Below, piece after piece: positions 1 through 13,800 of a stretch of DNA of 64,000 nt (the stretch's first letter is position 1; each line of letters opens with the position of its first letter). Source of the stretch: Anarhynchus alexandrinus. Lineage: Eukaryota > Chordata > Aves > Charadriiformes > Charadriidae. Made by a program: the position numbers and the translations under genes. The notes beneath the pieces were generated by a model that did no database searches, had not been told where the DNA came from, and saw only the letters and a program-made list of their open reading frames with translations. The stretch is taken from assembly GCA_008711295.1 (NCBI GenBank), contig VUYV01000614.1, positions 62,001-126,000 of the forward strand. Reading direction: 5' to 3'.

Positions 1-2571
1 ACAGTCTAGAAAACTCATCGGCTGCATTATGGTGAATATAGTTTATATTTCTATCTTATAATTCATATTGAACTTGAGAATAGCATCCTATGCCATTAAT
101 AATACCACTGAAGAAAATTATTTGTGAATTAAGGCAAAACTCAGTGGATTTGATTATCAGAAGAATTTCCACGGCATGCAGAGTGTTAGTGAGCAGGCAT
201 TTACCCCCCTGCTTCTCTGCATGGCTGTCGTCAGATTGGGAAGCACTGGGGTCAGTACAAGGAGGGAGTCAAATGGGCTGCAGGCAGAGAGAGGGAAGCA
301 GGCAGGGGTGCAAGATGTCTTGGCTCTTGTATTGTTTACCATGAATATGTACAGCAAAATAAAATGTTTCTTGCAAATGGGTGCAGTTACCTCTTTTTCA
401 AAGGTACCATGACTCTTTCTTATGTCTGGGCCTGCTACAGGGGCAGAGCAACAAACCTCAATGCCTCCTTATGGATAGGTTACAAAATAATGTCTAAGGA
501 TTCAGCACTAGTATGACCAGGAGTATATTTCACTGGGAAACCTTCATGCTTCATATTAGAGGCAGTCCTATGACTCTGGGTCCAGGGAGGACTACAACCT
601 ACAGCCCTTCTGTGAACTAAATCTTTGTCATCTTCTTTTCAACCACTTGGGTTCTCTCTAAAGCATCCTCATAAATTCCATCAGGCTCCTAGTGTTTGGG
701 ATTTTTAAAAATGTGAATTCAGCTTTCAGTTTGATGATAAGTATTAGCAAACTTAACTTGAGCTTAATGGTGTTTTTCATCTAGTAATGGCTATTTGAGT
801 TCCCCTAGGAGCTCTTCTCCATCTATGTTTTCAAAGCTCATATCTCTTTTGGCTGCCTTCATGTCACGAACAGTGTTTTCTCTGTTCATTTACAGACTGC
901 TGTGCAAAAAGCAGCCTCCGGAAATGGCTGGTGTGCAGCATATCATAGTCTACAAATCTGATACAAAAAGATACCATTAAACCTTTTAAAAGCTACAGGC
1001 AGCCCTGCTATTTGCATCTGCTCCATCAGAAAAAATCTGATGGTCTTCAAACTAAGAAGTTAAAGGTCCGCAGTGCTACCTGATGTTAACGGGCAGATAT
1101 TTCCTATCACCTATTTGATTACCCTTACTGGGCACCAGCATGTGATACCAGTGCTACCACACTGGTGACCACAGAAATATCAGTTGGGAGGAGGCACAGA
1201 AGGGTGATGGGTAAGGCAAGGGAGTGCATAAAGAAAGTGTCATTCAAAGCCTCTCATTTAAAGGGCCGAACTGGTCCATGTTCAGAGAATGCAGGGTGGA
1301 TTCAGAAGGCTTTGGCCCCCTTACTGTGCAAGAGCTGCGTGCAGCACAGACCCTCGTATACTATTAGTATACAGGGTACTGCCCAAAGGCTGGAGACCTG
1401 CAGAAGGCACCATTTCAGGGGCTCCACTTGCTGATCCCACTGCCTGCTGTCTCACCTCCAAGGGCAATCTGTGCCTAAAAGCTGCAGGAGAGCTCTTATT
1501 GTTCGATTTATTTCAGTATGTGTGATAATTTAATTTCCCGTCAAATATAATGGGGAGTATGCGTATTTGTCCTAACTATTTCTACCCACAATGTGTGTTT
1601 ATTTATTTCCCACTCAGCTATCTGTCTTTAATTAGTTCCTCAGCTGAGTACTTCAAGCTGTGCTGTGCACGTCTGGAATGTTTCTTGTTTTACTAATGAA
1701 TTTAATTTCAGGAAGCTCCTTGATCATAGCTCAGTCACTATGAACTACTGACTCTTCATGTGTAAATAAAAAGGGAGAGATGTGGAGGGCCCCAGGCTTG
1801 CTTTCTGTGATAAGTGATGATGTTTACTTGCCTAAGTCTCTTCAAGAGAGTGAGGAACAAGGTGGAGAGAAAAATCGACAGCATAAACCGCCATTTCTCT
1901 ACAGATCTCAAGGGAAAGGTCTAGTCTAATCATTCTTCCTACCATGCATACTTAATACAGTCAGCAGAGTTCAGAATCCCTGGAGCCCAGAAAAATAAAT
2001 TTTACAGGTGGACTCTGGAAACATCTGAATGTTATTTATGAATAATTTTGCTTTTTACATATTGAGCTTGCAGAGGAAAAATATTTGTGTGGCAAATTGT
2101 GGAGTAATTTCCTTATTTTCATGCATGGTATTGCATAGAATAAGGCTGATAAGAATTGAGGCTGATAGCCTTACATGTTACGTTTTCTTTCAACATCAAA
2201 AACTATTTGTTGGAGGCAGGATGCTCTCTTGTTTTGTCCTGATAAAATCACTAAGCACATAGGTAAATTCCTATTGTTTTTTGATCTTTCTTGGTTTGGG
2301 GTTTTGCTCATTTACTTTTGGATGTGAGTGGAGATTACTAGCCCAAGCCCTGGATCCCTAGCAGTAGTTCTGTTGCTAATTACAAAGGAATGGAAATGCT
2401 TGAGATGGTCCTCAGTTCAATTCTAACCTTGGCCATGTAAGAAGCACAATGATTATCTTTTAGCATCTGAGTAACCTGAATGGAACGAAGGACTGTGGTC
2501 AGATTTCTGTACAAGAATGGATCTGATACTTGGGAAGGTCTATCAGGATGATTAGTGAAAGGAACACATTT

Positions 2572-2587
2572 AAAAAAAAAAAAAAAA
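2572..2587 (+). repeat. Poly(A) tract, 16 bp
   Basis: A run of 16 A about 150 bp before the plus-strand CR1 at 2741; no relation to the element is evident. Confidence 0.9.
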
Positions 2588-2740
2588 GAGTTAGAAGAGT
2601 TTGGCTAGGTTAGTTTAGATAAAACATTGAGAATAGACAAGATGACACTTCATGAATACATTTTTTAAGCACTGATTGGGAAGTAAGATGTATTTAAGCA
2701 AAAGATTAGTATACTTACAAGATCAAAAGGATATAGATTA

Positions 2741-3040
2741 GACTTTTCAGTAGTGCCCAGTGATAGGACAAGGTGCAACAGGCACAACTGGAACATGGCA
2801 AATTCACTCTCAACATGAGGAAAAACTTCTTTACTCTGAGGGTAACAGAGCTCTGGAACAGGCTGCCCAGAGAGGTTGTGGAGTCTCCTTCTCTGGAGAC
2901 ATTCAAAACACACCTGGATGCAATCCTGTCCAACCTGCTCTAGGCGAACCTGCTTTGGCAGGGGGGGTGGGCTAGATGATCTCCAAAGGTCCCTTCCAAC
3001 CCCCACAATTCCATGATTCTGTGACTCTGTGACATGAATT
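2741..3040 (+). mobile_element. CR1 LINE, 5'-truncated 3' end
   Basis: The sequence is typical of a CR1 3' end in plus orientation. It runs from a remnant of the ORF2 C-terminus (CTTTTCAGTAGTGCCCAGTG), through GCTGCCCAGAGAGGTTGTGG, to CTAGATGATCTCCAAAGGTC and a tail with CATGATTCTGTGACTCTGTGA. Only about 300 bp remain, severely 5'-truncated as is usual for CR1. It is antisense to CNTNAP2. The subfamily has the CTGGATGCAATCCTGTCCAA signature seen also at 20.9 and 38.6 kb. Confidence 0.92.
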
Positions 3041-3631
3041 CATGCTGATTACAAATTAGAAGTTGTTTTCTATCTACCTGAGGAGTGACACACTGAAATA
3101 CTTTTGCAGACAGAAGACTTACATGAGAGGATTTTGGTAAGTTTATGGAAGTGATTCCAGGAGAACTGATGGAGAAAGGCAATGCAGCTCCTGATATATG
3201 TCCTTAGGTCTCTGGTTTGTTAGGATGTCCATAAGAGGTTGAAAAGAGATTGGATTACTCTTTACAATATACATTGTATTGCTTCCACACTACTGAGGAT
3301 CAGGAAGGAACTGGGGTTATTTTTGTGTTGATATTCCATTCCTCTGAACAGTGTAGATTTGTGATTGCTAGACAGACACAAATGAAACATGCTGAAGTCT
3401 GTCAGCTGCTTGGCTATGTGGTTGGCAGCAGTTAGAGAGAACTGCCATACGTGGAAATACATCTTCTGTGCTGGTTGGGCCACAGCATCAGTAGTAGTTA
3501 TCTCTTAGCAGGGTTGTCCTTTACAACCCAGGAGAAGGAAAGGACTGACTTATAGATCTTGATTCATGAAAACCAATCAGCATGTGATCTCGGCCCTTTT
3601 CCCGATTCACATATCTTTAACAAGCATTTGG

Positions 3632-4052
3632 GGACTGAAGCATGTGACGTATGAGCAGAGTTTGAGGGAAATGGGTTTGCTTATCCTGAGAAAGTCTTGG
3701 AGGGGACTTAATTGCTGTCTTCACTGCCTGATGGGTAGTTCTAGAGAAGACAAATTCAGTCTGTTCTTAGAGGTGCCAAAGCAAAAAATCAAGAGACAAC
3801 AGTCATAAATTGCAACACAGAAAATTCCCACCGGATATAAGGAAAATATTTTCACAATTAGAGTGGTTAAGCACTGGAACAGGTTGCTCAGAGAGACAGC
3901 AGAAACTACATCCTCAGATATTTTCGTAAAATGAAAAGAAAAGGCCCTAAGCAACCTGATTTGTGTTTGAAGTTAGTCCTGCTTTGAGCAGGAGATTGGA
4001 CTGAATGACTTCCATAGGTCCCTTCCAACCTAAATTAACTTATGATTCTAAG
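3632..4052 (+). mobile_element. Old, diverged CR1 LINE fragment
   Basis: This is a more diverged CR1 tail in plus orientation. TATGAGCAGAGTTTGAGGGA corresponds to the usual SYEERLRE-coding stretch. It continues through GCACTGGAACAGGTTGCTCA and ends with AGGTCCCTTCCAACCTAAAT and TTATGATTCTAA. Many indels relative to the other copies show that it is older than its neighbour at 2741. The left boundary is approximate. Confidence 0.85.
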
Positions 4053-7000
4053 CCCTATTCCTTCAGCTGAACGTAGAAGCACTTGAAAATATCTTACATT
4101 TTATGGTCTTTAAGCATTTAATGTCTTGCTCTGTTGAGAAGGATGTAAATCAATTTGCAACAATAGCATAAAATGTTGTGTTTTTTTTTTTTTCTGTGTC
4201 AGCATCCAACAGATTTTCTGACTGGAAGGTGGCATATTCTCTGTTTTTTGAAATATTGCTTTATTGTTGTGTTTGATGTCATTGGCTTCTATATGTCCTC
4301 TTCAAACAACTGGCAGTTTTGCCCCCACCCTTTGGAAAATATTTTCAGAACAATGCAAAAGAATTTTATCAAATAAAGGCTAAAAAGAGAAAACTACAAT
4401 AATGCAAGCCTACACATTTTCATTATCTAAAGATTCAAACAGTTCATGGATTAAAGCAAAACCTCAACAAAACACCATTTCGTTCTTGTTGCCATGGGAC
4501 ATTTTTAACAAGTTGCTAACAATGACACAGCTATCTCTTGAACGTAAAGCTTCAGATACTGATTTCCATTTTTCTCAAATCCTGCCTATTGCTTTAAGCA
4601 TCTTAATTTTATTTGGTTGTATCTTGGACTTTTCTGAGACTGGGATAGCTGCAATGCACTGTATGATAATAATATTTTTACTTAATAGCTCACTGTCCTT
4701 ATGGGATCCCAAAGTTACCTTATGGTATTTCAGAGGACAATCGGATTAGCCACCTGAAATACAGTGTGTGTATAGAGAACAGGAGAGAGCTTTCTCTGCA
4801 CGGTGATATACAGAGATAAACTTAGGAACATGGATTGGTAGAACATCAGTTAATCATGTTATAATTTAAGCAGAACTGAAGCTACTGCAAGAATGTTTAT
4901 TTTTAGGTTACAAAAGCGAAAGCTCACAAGTCTCTATCTCAGCATAGGGATTTACTTTGCGTTTGAAGAAAGGAAAGGAGGAGTGTTCCTCCCATGAAGC
5001 AAATATTTCATTTTGTTACAAATTTTCTAAAAAGATCTTGTCATTTTTACAAAACACTGAAGCTTTTGAAAGTTCTGAAAGAAATTGAAAGTTTGTTGAA
5101 ACTTTTCACTAAATGTAACTAGAGTAAGATGATTGTTTTGAAAATTTTACTCTGATTTGGACATTTTAAAAAGTCTTTTAGTTCAAAACTTATTTATTTA
5201 TGAAATATAATTTAACAGTGATTAAAAGGCTCTTTTGTAAAATGTTGAAAGTCAAAGTCACAATGATGTCTTACCATCAATGGGAATTGGGCTTGATAAC
5301 CTATGTGCTCTGTTTAGAATGACTTCTATTGGTTTTCAGTGTTCATATGGCAAGGGTTTTTGAGAATTTTCTCTCCTTTAGGGATGGGAAATTAAAGTAT
5401 TTCTTGGGAAAATCCCCTCTCTACCATGTTTTTGGAGCATCTTAACTTTCCTGGAACATATCCTGCCAACTATCGAATTTACTTCTGCCTGCATCTGAAA
5501 TATGAAGATACGATAACAGTTCATAACTTGTTTTAAATTTAACCTTATTATAGCAAATCCAAAATAAATAATAGTCACATGAATGGGACACAGATACAAG
5601 AACTGTGTTGTGTAGCTAATGATTGATTTACACTGATTTAGTTCCTCAGTTTTCAAAAGCAAAACTATTTGCAGTGATAAGGCAAAAGTTTTCCATCTGC
5701 AGGAGTTCAGGAAACCAGGGGTACATAGTAAAATATAGTTATTACGTGTATGTTGGAAATTGATTAGTGAAAGGAAAGGCTGAAAAAAGATTTTGAAACC
5801 ATAAGTCACCTGTGCCTCTCTTTCCATAACAGCTTCCTTGAAAGTTGTTCTCATGAAAAATATTGCTCCTCTTAACTAGACCAAATCAGATGTGCAGTTG
5901 ATTCTTCACAAATGAGAGTTGAAATAGAGGCATATAAAAATGTTAGAATTTGCTGCTTAATATTTTAAATCTGAAAGCTTCATGATTCTACAAACTTAGC
6001 TAAGACTTTAGAAGTACAGATTACTGTAAGCTCCTAACCGTAAATGAATAGGACTGCCTTCAATTGCTTTAATGAGAAAAAAAAATACTGTTTTGTGAAG
6101 TAAAGAATTTTCCACTCATCTCTTTTTAATTCTATCTGAGCTGATTCAAAGTTAACACCTTGACTAAAATTATCAGCATTTTCAAATTTCTTCCTTTTTT
6201 GCCTTAAAGAACCAAGTAGGCACCTCACAAAAGTTTTTAGCACAGAAAAGAGGAAGAATGAAGGGGAATTACATCTTTCCTCTGAAACCTGCTCTCTAAA
6301 TATTGAATTTATGGCACTTCACAGGTTGCAACTTTAATTTAGAACCCAGCATATTCAAAGCCAGAAATATAATAGTGCAAGTTTTCCATGGCATCATCAA
6401 TGGAAAAGGGACTAAGTAGGCAATTTCTCTTATTTCTCTTACAGTTTTCTAGCCCTTTCCCCCCACCTTTGCAAGAAGACAAAGGTCAGAAAAAAGCGTT
6501 AAAAATGCATCAGAGAAAAGAAATGGGAGGTTAATTCTGCACACTGTATCTATTTTACTTCTCTCAAGTAGTCATATTCCCTTTACCCAGTTCAGACTTC
6601 TAATCACTTGCCCAAAATGCACAATTTTGCAATCCTGTGTTAATAGGTACTAAAGCTGTTCCTTTGGGGACCACACCATAGATCTATGTAAAAATCTAGA
6701 ATGACCTGCTTCTTCTTCAAGAGAAGGATCAGGACATATTCCTTAGAACACCCTGGTAAGCACTGAGTGGGATGTGATATACACTCCAAATACTGTGTAT
6801 ATACATGGAACAGGACTTGATGACAGGAGTGTTTTGAACAGAAGCTGTCAGAATTCAGCCCAACAATTAAAGGATGGGGAGAGGAGCCTGCAGGATGAGA
6901 AATCATTATGAAGAACAGCTGTGGTTGTGGAATACATACCTAACCTTCCCTTTTATTCAAGCATTGGATAGAAAAAGTTCAGCAATTATAAACCCTTGTA

Positions 7001-9013
7001 TTAAGGCATAATTAGAGTTAACTTGGTTCCTTACTACAGAGATCAGTGGTGCAAGTTTAACAAGCATCGAAGGTCCCCTACTTCTTTATTAGTTCTCCAT
7101 CTTGGTGGTTGGGCATTTCTTAGTGTTACTGAATTACTTTGTGTTTTGTGCCAGGTGTTGGGTGCTGCGAGGTTAGACAAGCTCCTTTACAACTGGATAT
7201 CCTCCATCCTGCTGCCACTCACTCATCTATGTCTAAATGAGACTGAATTTGCATAACTTACACATAGCGATGAACGAGACTGACCTCACTCTACCTCACT
7301 TTCAATCATTTTCTGCCTTTTCCTGCTCTTTCTGCTCTTTAAATGTCAGTCAGTGCTGCAGAAATATGCAGGCCAAACGTATTAAAGTGAGAAAGAGTCC
7401 CACCTAAAAAATGAATACAGATAATTTGCTCCATTTTATACCTCATTTCTGAGATTTTTCAGGCTTATGGGGTGAAATGTAAAGTTGATCGTAAATTTGT
7501 GCATGTAATTGACAGGATTCCAGCAACTTCTCATTCCCCAGTGTAGTCTCAGGTTCCCCATGTTCCTTATTGCTTTACTGACATCTTCTCCTCACTTCTC
7601 TATACACTGTGGGAATTGTTTCATCTTTTCATTCTTAGATTTTGTACCCTGCACAATTGCTTTTCTTACTTTGCTATAGGTAAGTGGTAAGATACTAATA
7701 TGCATTACAATCACATAGATGGTAAAATGTTTGAAATTATAATTAAAGCATAACTTTAACAGGATTTGAGTTTAATATGAACAGCTACTGTATGTCATCT
7801 ATCAGACTAATGGCTCTTTGCTTAAATTCCCTAGGAATTTAGAGACAATACTTTACTTGAAATGCTCCAGATACTTCTTTTTTGCATTAAAGAAGATAAA
7901 ATTAACCTGTAATATAATCATAATGATGAGGGGAATTTGAATAAAATTAGCTCTTAATTTCATTTGAATTCTATATCTCTAAAACATAAAGCTCATAACT
8001 CCCCTATGGAGTTTCACCATTTTTTTCTTTTACGATCGGTTGGAGAATTGATCATGGGCATTGATTGCCATATGTTTTCATTACTTCAGGAAATAGATAA
8101 AGAGAGTAAAATTTATTAGTGCTTTGAAATTCGAATTAACTGCCTTCTGTAATTTTATACCAACATACGCATTTAGGTAGAATTGAATGCATGTGCCAAT
8201 TAATTAATAGTACGCAGGTCCATTCCTATCTTAAACCAGGTAAGATGTCTCTGTCACTGTCTGGTTTACGTTTCATGATGAACCTGGGAAGTGTGGAGAT
8301 GTAAATTGTGGAACTGTGTTATTCCTCATACCTCCATTCAATATATGTGTAAAACAGATGTGACTTTCATTTTAAAAGACAGTAAAGAGTGCATAGAAAA
8401 AGTAACTGGAAGGAAGGTATACAGTGAAGATGACAAGGACTAAATGTATTTTCCCTCAAAAGAGATACTCAGATCATACGACTTCCTTGTCCTTAAGGAA
8501 AAGTCTCCAGCAATGTAAATTGTATTCATAATGAAAATACACACTGAATGACAGTGTAATCTATAGTACTTTCATACACCACCAGGTATGGGCAAAAGTG
8601 GCATAAGTCTCGCTCTTCTGAACCAAACACTAGGACTCTACCAGACCTTGGCAAGGCTTGAAAAGGACTAAAAACAAGAGGTCAAACTACATCAAGAGTC
8701 AATGCTTGCTGTTAAAAGGATCTCTCTTCTGTATGTTCTAAGAAGATCAGTCCCACATAAAGGTTTTCTTTTTCTTTTTTTCTACCTTGGGTTACTGACT
8801 TGCGTATGGCACAAACTATATGGGGCACTGGTTTTCCCAATATGCCAAAATTACAATTTTAACTCTACTTTTCCTTTATTCTCTTGCACTATTTGCAGGC
8901 ATCCTGCTGTTTCAGTCAGGCACAAAAAGACATGTCCTTCTAGGATGATGGTTAAATTTTGTGTGATCTATATTTCTTCCTGCTCTGTGAGATGAGTAGT
9001 GGTCATGGGTAGG

Positions 9014-9034
9014 GTTTGCTTTCAGAAAGCAAAC
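9014..9034. repeat. 21-bp near-perfect palindrome
   Basis: GTTTGCTTTC and GAAAGCAAAC are exact 10-bp inverted arms around one central A. It lies in otherwise featureless intron. Confidence 0.9.
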
Positions 9035-10824
9035 AGAACAAAACCTGACAATAGGTGGGAAACCTTAGAGAATATTCATATATGACCTGTGAGTCAATAG
9101 GATTTATGTTAAAACTGGGTCGCTTTACAAGTATTTATTCCATGAATACACTTGTATGCAAAGTTTGAACTGAAAGAGAATTTTATGGCCATGTTATAAA
9201 CTTCAGAAAAAGGTAGAAATGTCGACAGCTTATACTGAATGCATGAACACAGAAATCATTAATCTTACCAATTCCTCGTTGGGTTTTTGAGATTATATAA
9301 AATGAACCTTACATTCAGGGTGGTATGTAGAAAGAGCTCTCAGTGAAACTTACAGTGCTGGAGAGACGATTTCCTCCCAATTTTATAGGCCAAAATGTCT
9401 CCATTGTACAAACACAAAGGAGTAGGAGCAAAGTATCTAGAATGATTAGCTCAGATTAAGTATTATCACAAAGAAAGAAAATACTTTTTGGAACATAAAT
9501 AATGTCAGCCATACATGCTCAAATGCTGTTCACACTGCCTACCGCTCCCCACCCCCCAAACCTCAAGACAATTCCAAGCTGATCTGTAATTCCAGAAACA
9601 TTAGGTCTTCTCATTTTGGTATTGTCCACCATGGATCATCTAAGGTAGAGCTTATCTTGTTGAAAACTTACATAACAGTAAGTTATAAACTAAACACAAA
9701 GGTTTCTGATTTATGACATCAGAGAATCACTTTTGATTGTAATTATAGTGCTTCTGAGAATTGGTTGGAAATGAAAAAGGATGACAAAACTACTAGCCAA
9801 AAAGCCAGCACTTGGAGCACTTTCCTGCTTAGGAAGGATATGAGAACATGTGTGAGATAAGCCACAAGAGGACATACTCTTTCCACCTTTAAATCTCTGC
9901 ATATTTCAGCGTGAGAGAGAAATGCCCTGACAATGGAGATTTTTCAGCTTCTATTTTCAGGACAGACCAAGTTTTATTCACATTGCCAGAAATGGCCTAT
10001 ACTTGTCTGAGACAACTGGCCGTGGTCTGAGATTTCCTGGGAGGTACGAAAAGGAAGAGTTCTCTTAGAAACATAAAGGCACTGCAGGAGGGCATTCCAG
10101 CACTGCTGCTGTTGAAAACATTTCTGCACAGATACTAAAATAAATTCTAGTTAAACTTAACAATAAAAACAAATTATGCAGTATGAAACAGGGTTAAAGG
10201 TGAAGAGAATGAGATACACTTAGCTATGGGAAATGACATTATTTAAATCAGATATTAAACAACTGTAAAAGAGTGGATTTGTTCAATTAGCAAGTTTTAG
10301 AAGGATGACCCAGAGGGTCATTCTTTTCTCTTGCATCTCCAAGGAAAGCAACTGCATATAAAGAATGCTCACAGCAATTTGGTTGACTGAACTGGATGAT
10401 CCCTAACCAAATTGTAAGTGAACACTGTTATTTTATCACCTTCAACAAAAATCCACTGAAAAAATCAAATGAGTGTGAAAGAGTACTTCTTGGTTGTCAG
10501 GCTGCTTTTATTGAAAGGAAACTTTTCTTTCTCCTGTTTTGCTGGTAGCATCGGAATGACTGTGACAAACAGTGAGCACAATGCCCTGATGTTCTTTGGA
10601 TTAATCTGTATTCCACTTGAATTGTACAACGTAGAACAGATAAAGACATGCTGGGGTAATAGCTGTGGAAATTCAGCAGATAAATTTTTATGTTTACTAA
10701 AGACAGCTACAGTTAGTTGGGAAAAAAAGTTAAACTCTTAGATGGATGAAGTTTTTACTTGTATTTCCCTACTGAACTTATCACAATTAATTGGAAAGTC
10801 ATCAAAAATTCGTAAAAAATAAAT

Positions 10825-10841
10825 GTATATACATATATATA
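10825..10841. repeat. Short (TA)n-rich tract
   Basis: GTATATACATATATATAG is an imperfect TA dinucleotide repeat. Confidence 0.75.
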
Positions 10842-13800
10842 GCAATACAAGCAAACAATGGGGAAATATAGAAAAATCTAGAGATTTTCATTAGTTTTCT
10901 AACCTAAGTAGCAGAGAAGTAATTAACACCTCAAATGGGAATTGTCTAAATTTCAGGTTTGTAATCCCATCACACAAGCTTCCAGTGGAATCATTGCTTC
11001 AGAAGTTTCAACCCCCAAATTTTTGTATTTTTCACATCTAATTATACATTTAAGAGGCCAACTGCAAGCACTCAGGCTTGATATTTTTTTGGGGGGGGAT
11101 ATCATTGATATTAATTTTTATTTGCTACAGTGTTTTCACTTCCAGTAACCTGTAAAAAAATTCACTATATTACTGGCACGTTGTCTAAAATACAGTAGGG
11201 GTAAATTGCTTCTACTGAAATTCCAGTTCTATCTTTTACCAGTTCAAATTGGTTTGTTACTGGGATACTCTCCAGCTTACGTTACCTATGCATGTAACAG
11301 CAACACCACTGCTGGTCAGACTGATTCAACATTGAGTATCCTACTAGAGAATTGACCTTGTTCATAGGTTTAATGTATAACTGAAAACTGTACTGTAAGG
11401 CAGTACTATTTTTTTCTGAAACTCAGGTGGTACCATTGAAATACAAGTTCAAGATGTTGAAAGTGCCCTCAATTTGGAATGTAATGAAAATGGACTAAGG
11501 ATGCATACGAAACAGTAAATTTAATTTTCATGACAACTAACAGTTATGAGTCACAAACCTGCACGTAATACTTAAGACGTACTTACGGAATACAAAAACA
11601 CACCTTACCAAGAATACCAGCCTGTAAGCACTGACCCTGGCTGTGGCTGTCTTAGATATTTATAGAGTGGTTTTAATACAAACCCAGAGTCACAAAAAAT
11701 GCCCATGTCCACACCCCTGTCTGATTAAATAGGCCAACACTACCGGAACATTCTAAAAGGAAATAAAGGAGTAAAGTGATATTTAGAAGTGAAACAAGCA
11801 AAGCATGAAAGGAGCCATGGTTAAAATCACTGAATAAAAGAACTCAAGGCATTTTCCCCTGAGAACACACAGGCACAGTCACACACATGCACAAACAAAA
11901 ACAATGCACTGATCAAAGAACCAAGTTTTGATTTGTTCGTGAATTTCTGTCATCTGTCAGGGAGACTTTTTTGTTTGTCGCTGCAGATCCTACATGAACA
12001 GTGCTGGTACTGGACTTCATGAAACCTTAGCTTCGAGACAACCACAGTCAGTGCAGCTGCTTCCTCCACATTTTGAAGATTAAAGTTAATAGAAGTAAAA
12101 CGCAAAAAATGATTCATGGCTCGGAAATTGAAGTCCTACTGGGAGGGTAAAAACTGTACACCGGAGGAAAAAAATAAATCTGAGCTGTGTAAAAAACATC
12201 TCCCCCTTAAATACTGTCTATAGTGGAAATGGGACAAAAGGAAAATGGACTCAAGGAGAAAGGCAAATCTAGAGCAGAATAGTCAGTCTGTTCCCCTCTG
12301 GGCTTATAAAGAGCAGACCTGAATCAAAATACTTGGAAGTCCTTGGGAAAAAGATACTCTTAGGAGGTTACAAATATAGGATCTTTGAGAACAGCAGTAT
12401 TTTCCTAAGGGGAATGAAAAGAAAGTCTTGAAAAGGTGCCAAAAGTCACAAAAGTAATTTTGATTCAATATATTATTGATGAAATCTCTGTAGCAATAGC
12501 CCCAACATAGTAAGCTAAGCTCTTCATTTTGGTTTCAGAAGAAATTACCAGATCCATTTTCGCAGCCTTGATCTACCAGCTCAGGCTGAGACAAAAAAAC
12601 CAAACCCAACATTCTTGTGTCCCTCTCTAAAGGGAGAAGGCTTGAGGTGTCCCTTTGCATTACAGTGGATTAACATAAAGAGATGGACAAGGTCTTTCTA
12701 TTACTGGCTGGATAAGGTCAAATGCAGCAGGGCTGAGGAGTCCAGGTGCTATTGCAGTAGTATTAATACAACTGTAATAGGCCTGTAAAGGGATTTTAAT
12801 CAATGTCTCAAAGATACTTGAAGAGTAAAGCTGATTAATCAGTGGTTCTGTGTTGACTTTTTTTTTCTAGATCCTGCATAGAACACATTCGCTTGAGAAA
12901 AACAAGAGTAGTTTCCTTATACAATATTACTATGGAGTCTTAGGACTGCTGAATGTCAGTTACATAGATACATGTTTTCCCTGTTCCCATTTTTAATTCC
13001 AGTTCAGCTTAGAGGATCTTGAGAATCTGCTGATGAACTGTTGTTGCCATTCTGTAATGACAACGTTCATACAGCAGTGGCCAGGAAGGACAGCTTTGCT
13101 TTAAGTCTGGGTAGACTTGACATTTTCTCAAAATCCTTGCTTGATCTTTGGATGCAATATAATCCCAAGAAACTCACTGAATCCACATTCTGGTTATGCA
13201 CCTGTTTTCCATAAAATTGGATAGGTCTGTTCTCTTCGTAAGTCACCACTTAGAAAAATCATGAAATATTTAGAAAGAATTGCTGAGCACTAAAATAGCA
13301 AACGGTAAAGAGACATCCTGGATATTTTATCCAAGGTACAAGACAGGCCCCAGGCAAGATTTATGGGATTTTTGCCACAATGACCAGATGAGTCTTCATC
13401 ATTCTGGTAGAATACAGCAGCTTAAGCAGATCATTAGAGGGGTAATAAAGGCCTTTTTTGCTGACTAATTTTCAGGATGCAAACAGTGGTTTGTGAGGTC
13501 CAATTAAATATGAAAAATACTTCTGGAACACAAAGATGGATAATCATGCGTGGACAAGTTTTCTGATTTTATTTCCAACAATAGCCACCATCCAAGCTTG
13601 CCAAGAGTAGCCTTTATCAGGTCATATATCAGGGGAATAGAAAATAAAATTGTCATTTGTGGGACAAAAATAAAATCTATATTTCTGAAAGAAGAATTTA
13701 GTGATTTTTGCAATGAGAACAATTAAAATCCTGCAATAACTGTACTACATTCCTAATGTTCCCTGGTTTGTGTCAAACAAATGGCACTGAGGTGAATGAT

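Noticed and set aside
4402..4749. 115-codon plus-strand ORF
   Set aside because: The hydrophobic stretches follow from AT-rich sequence. No homology recognised and no gene context.
5265..5320. TCAATGGGAATTGGGCTTGA-like SINE tail
   Set aside because: Too short to distinguish from chance similarity to the amniote SINE tail.
5378..5854. 158-codon minus-strand ORF in the downstream intron
   Set aside because: No domain, no recognisable composition bias of a real protein, no splice-like boundaries and AT-rich intron context. It is best read as a chance open frame.
10260..10420. CR1-like ACTGGATGATCCCTAA
   Set aside because: One short match without the neighbouring CR1 landmarks.
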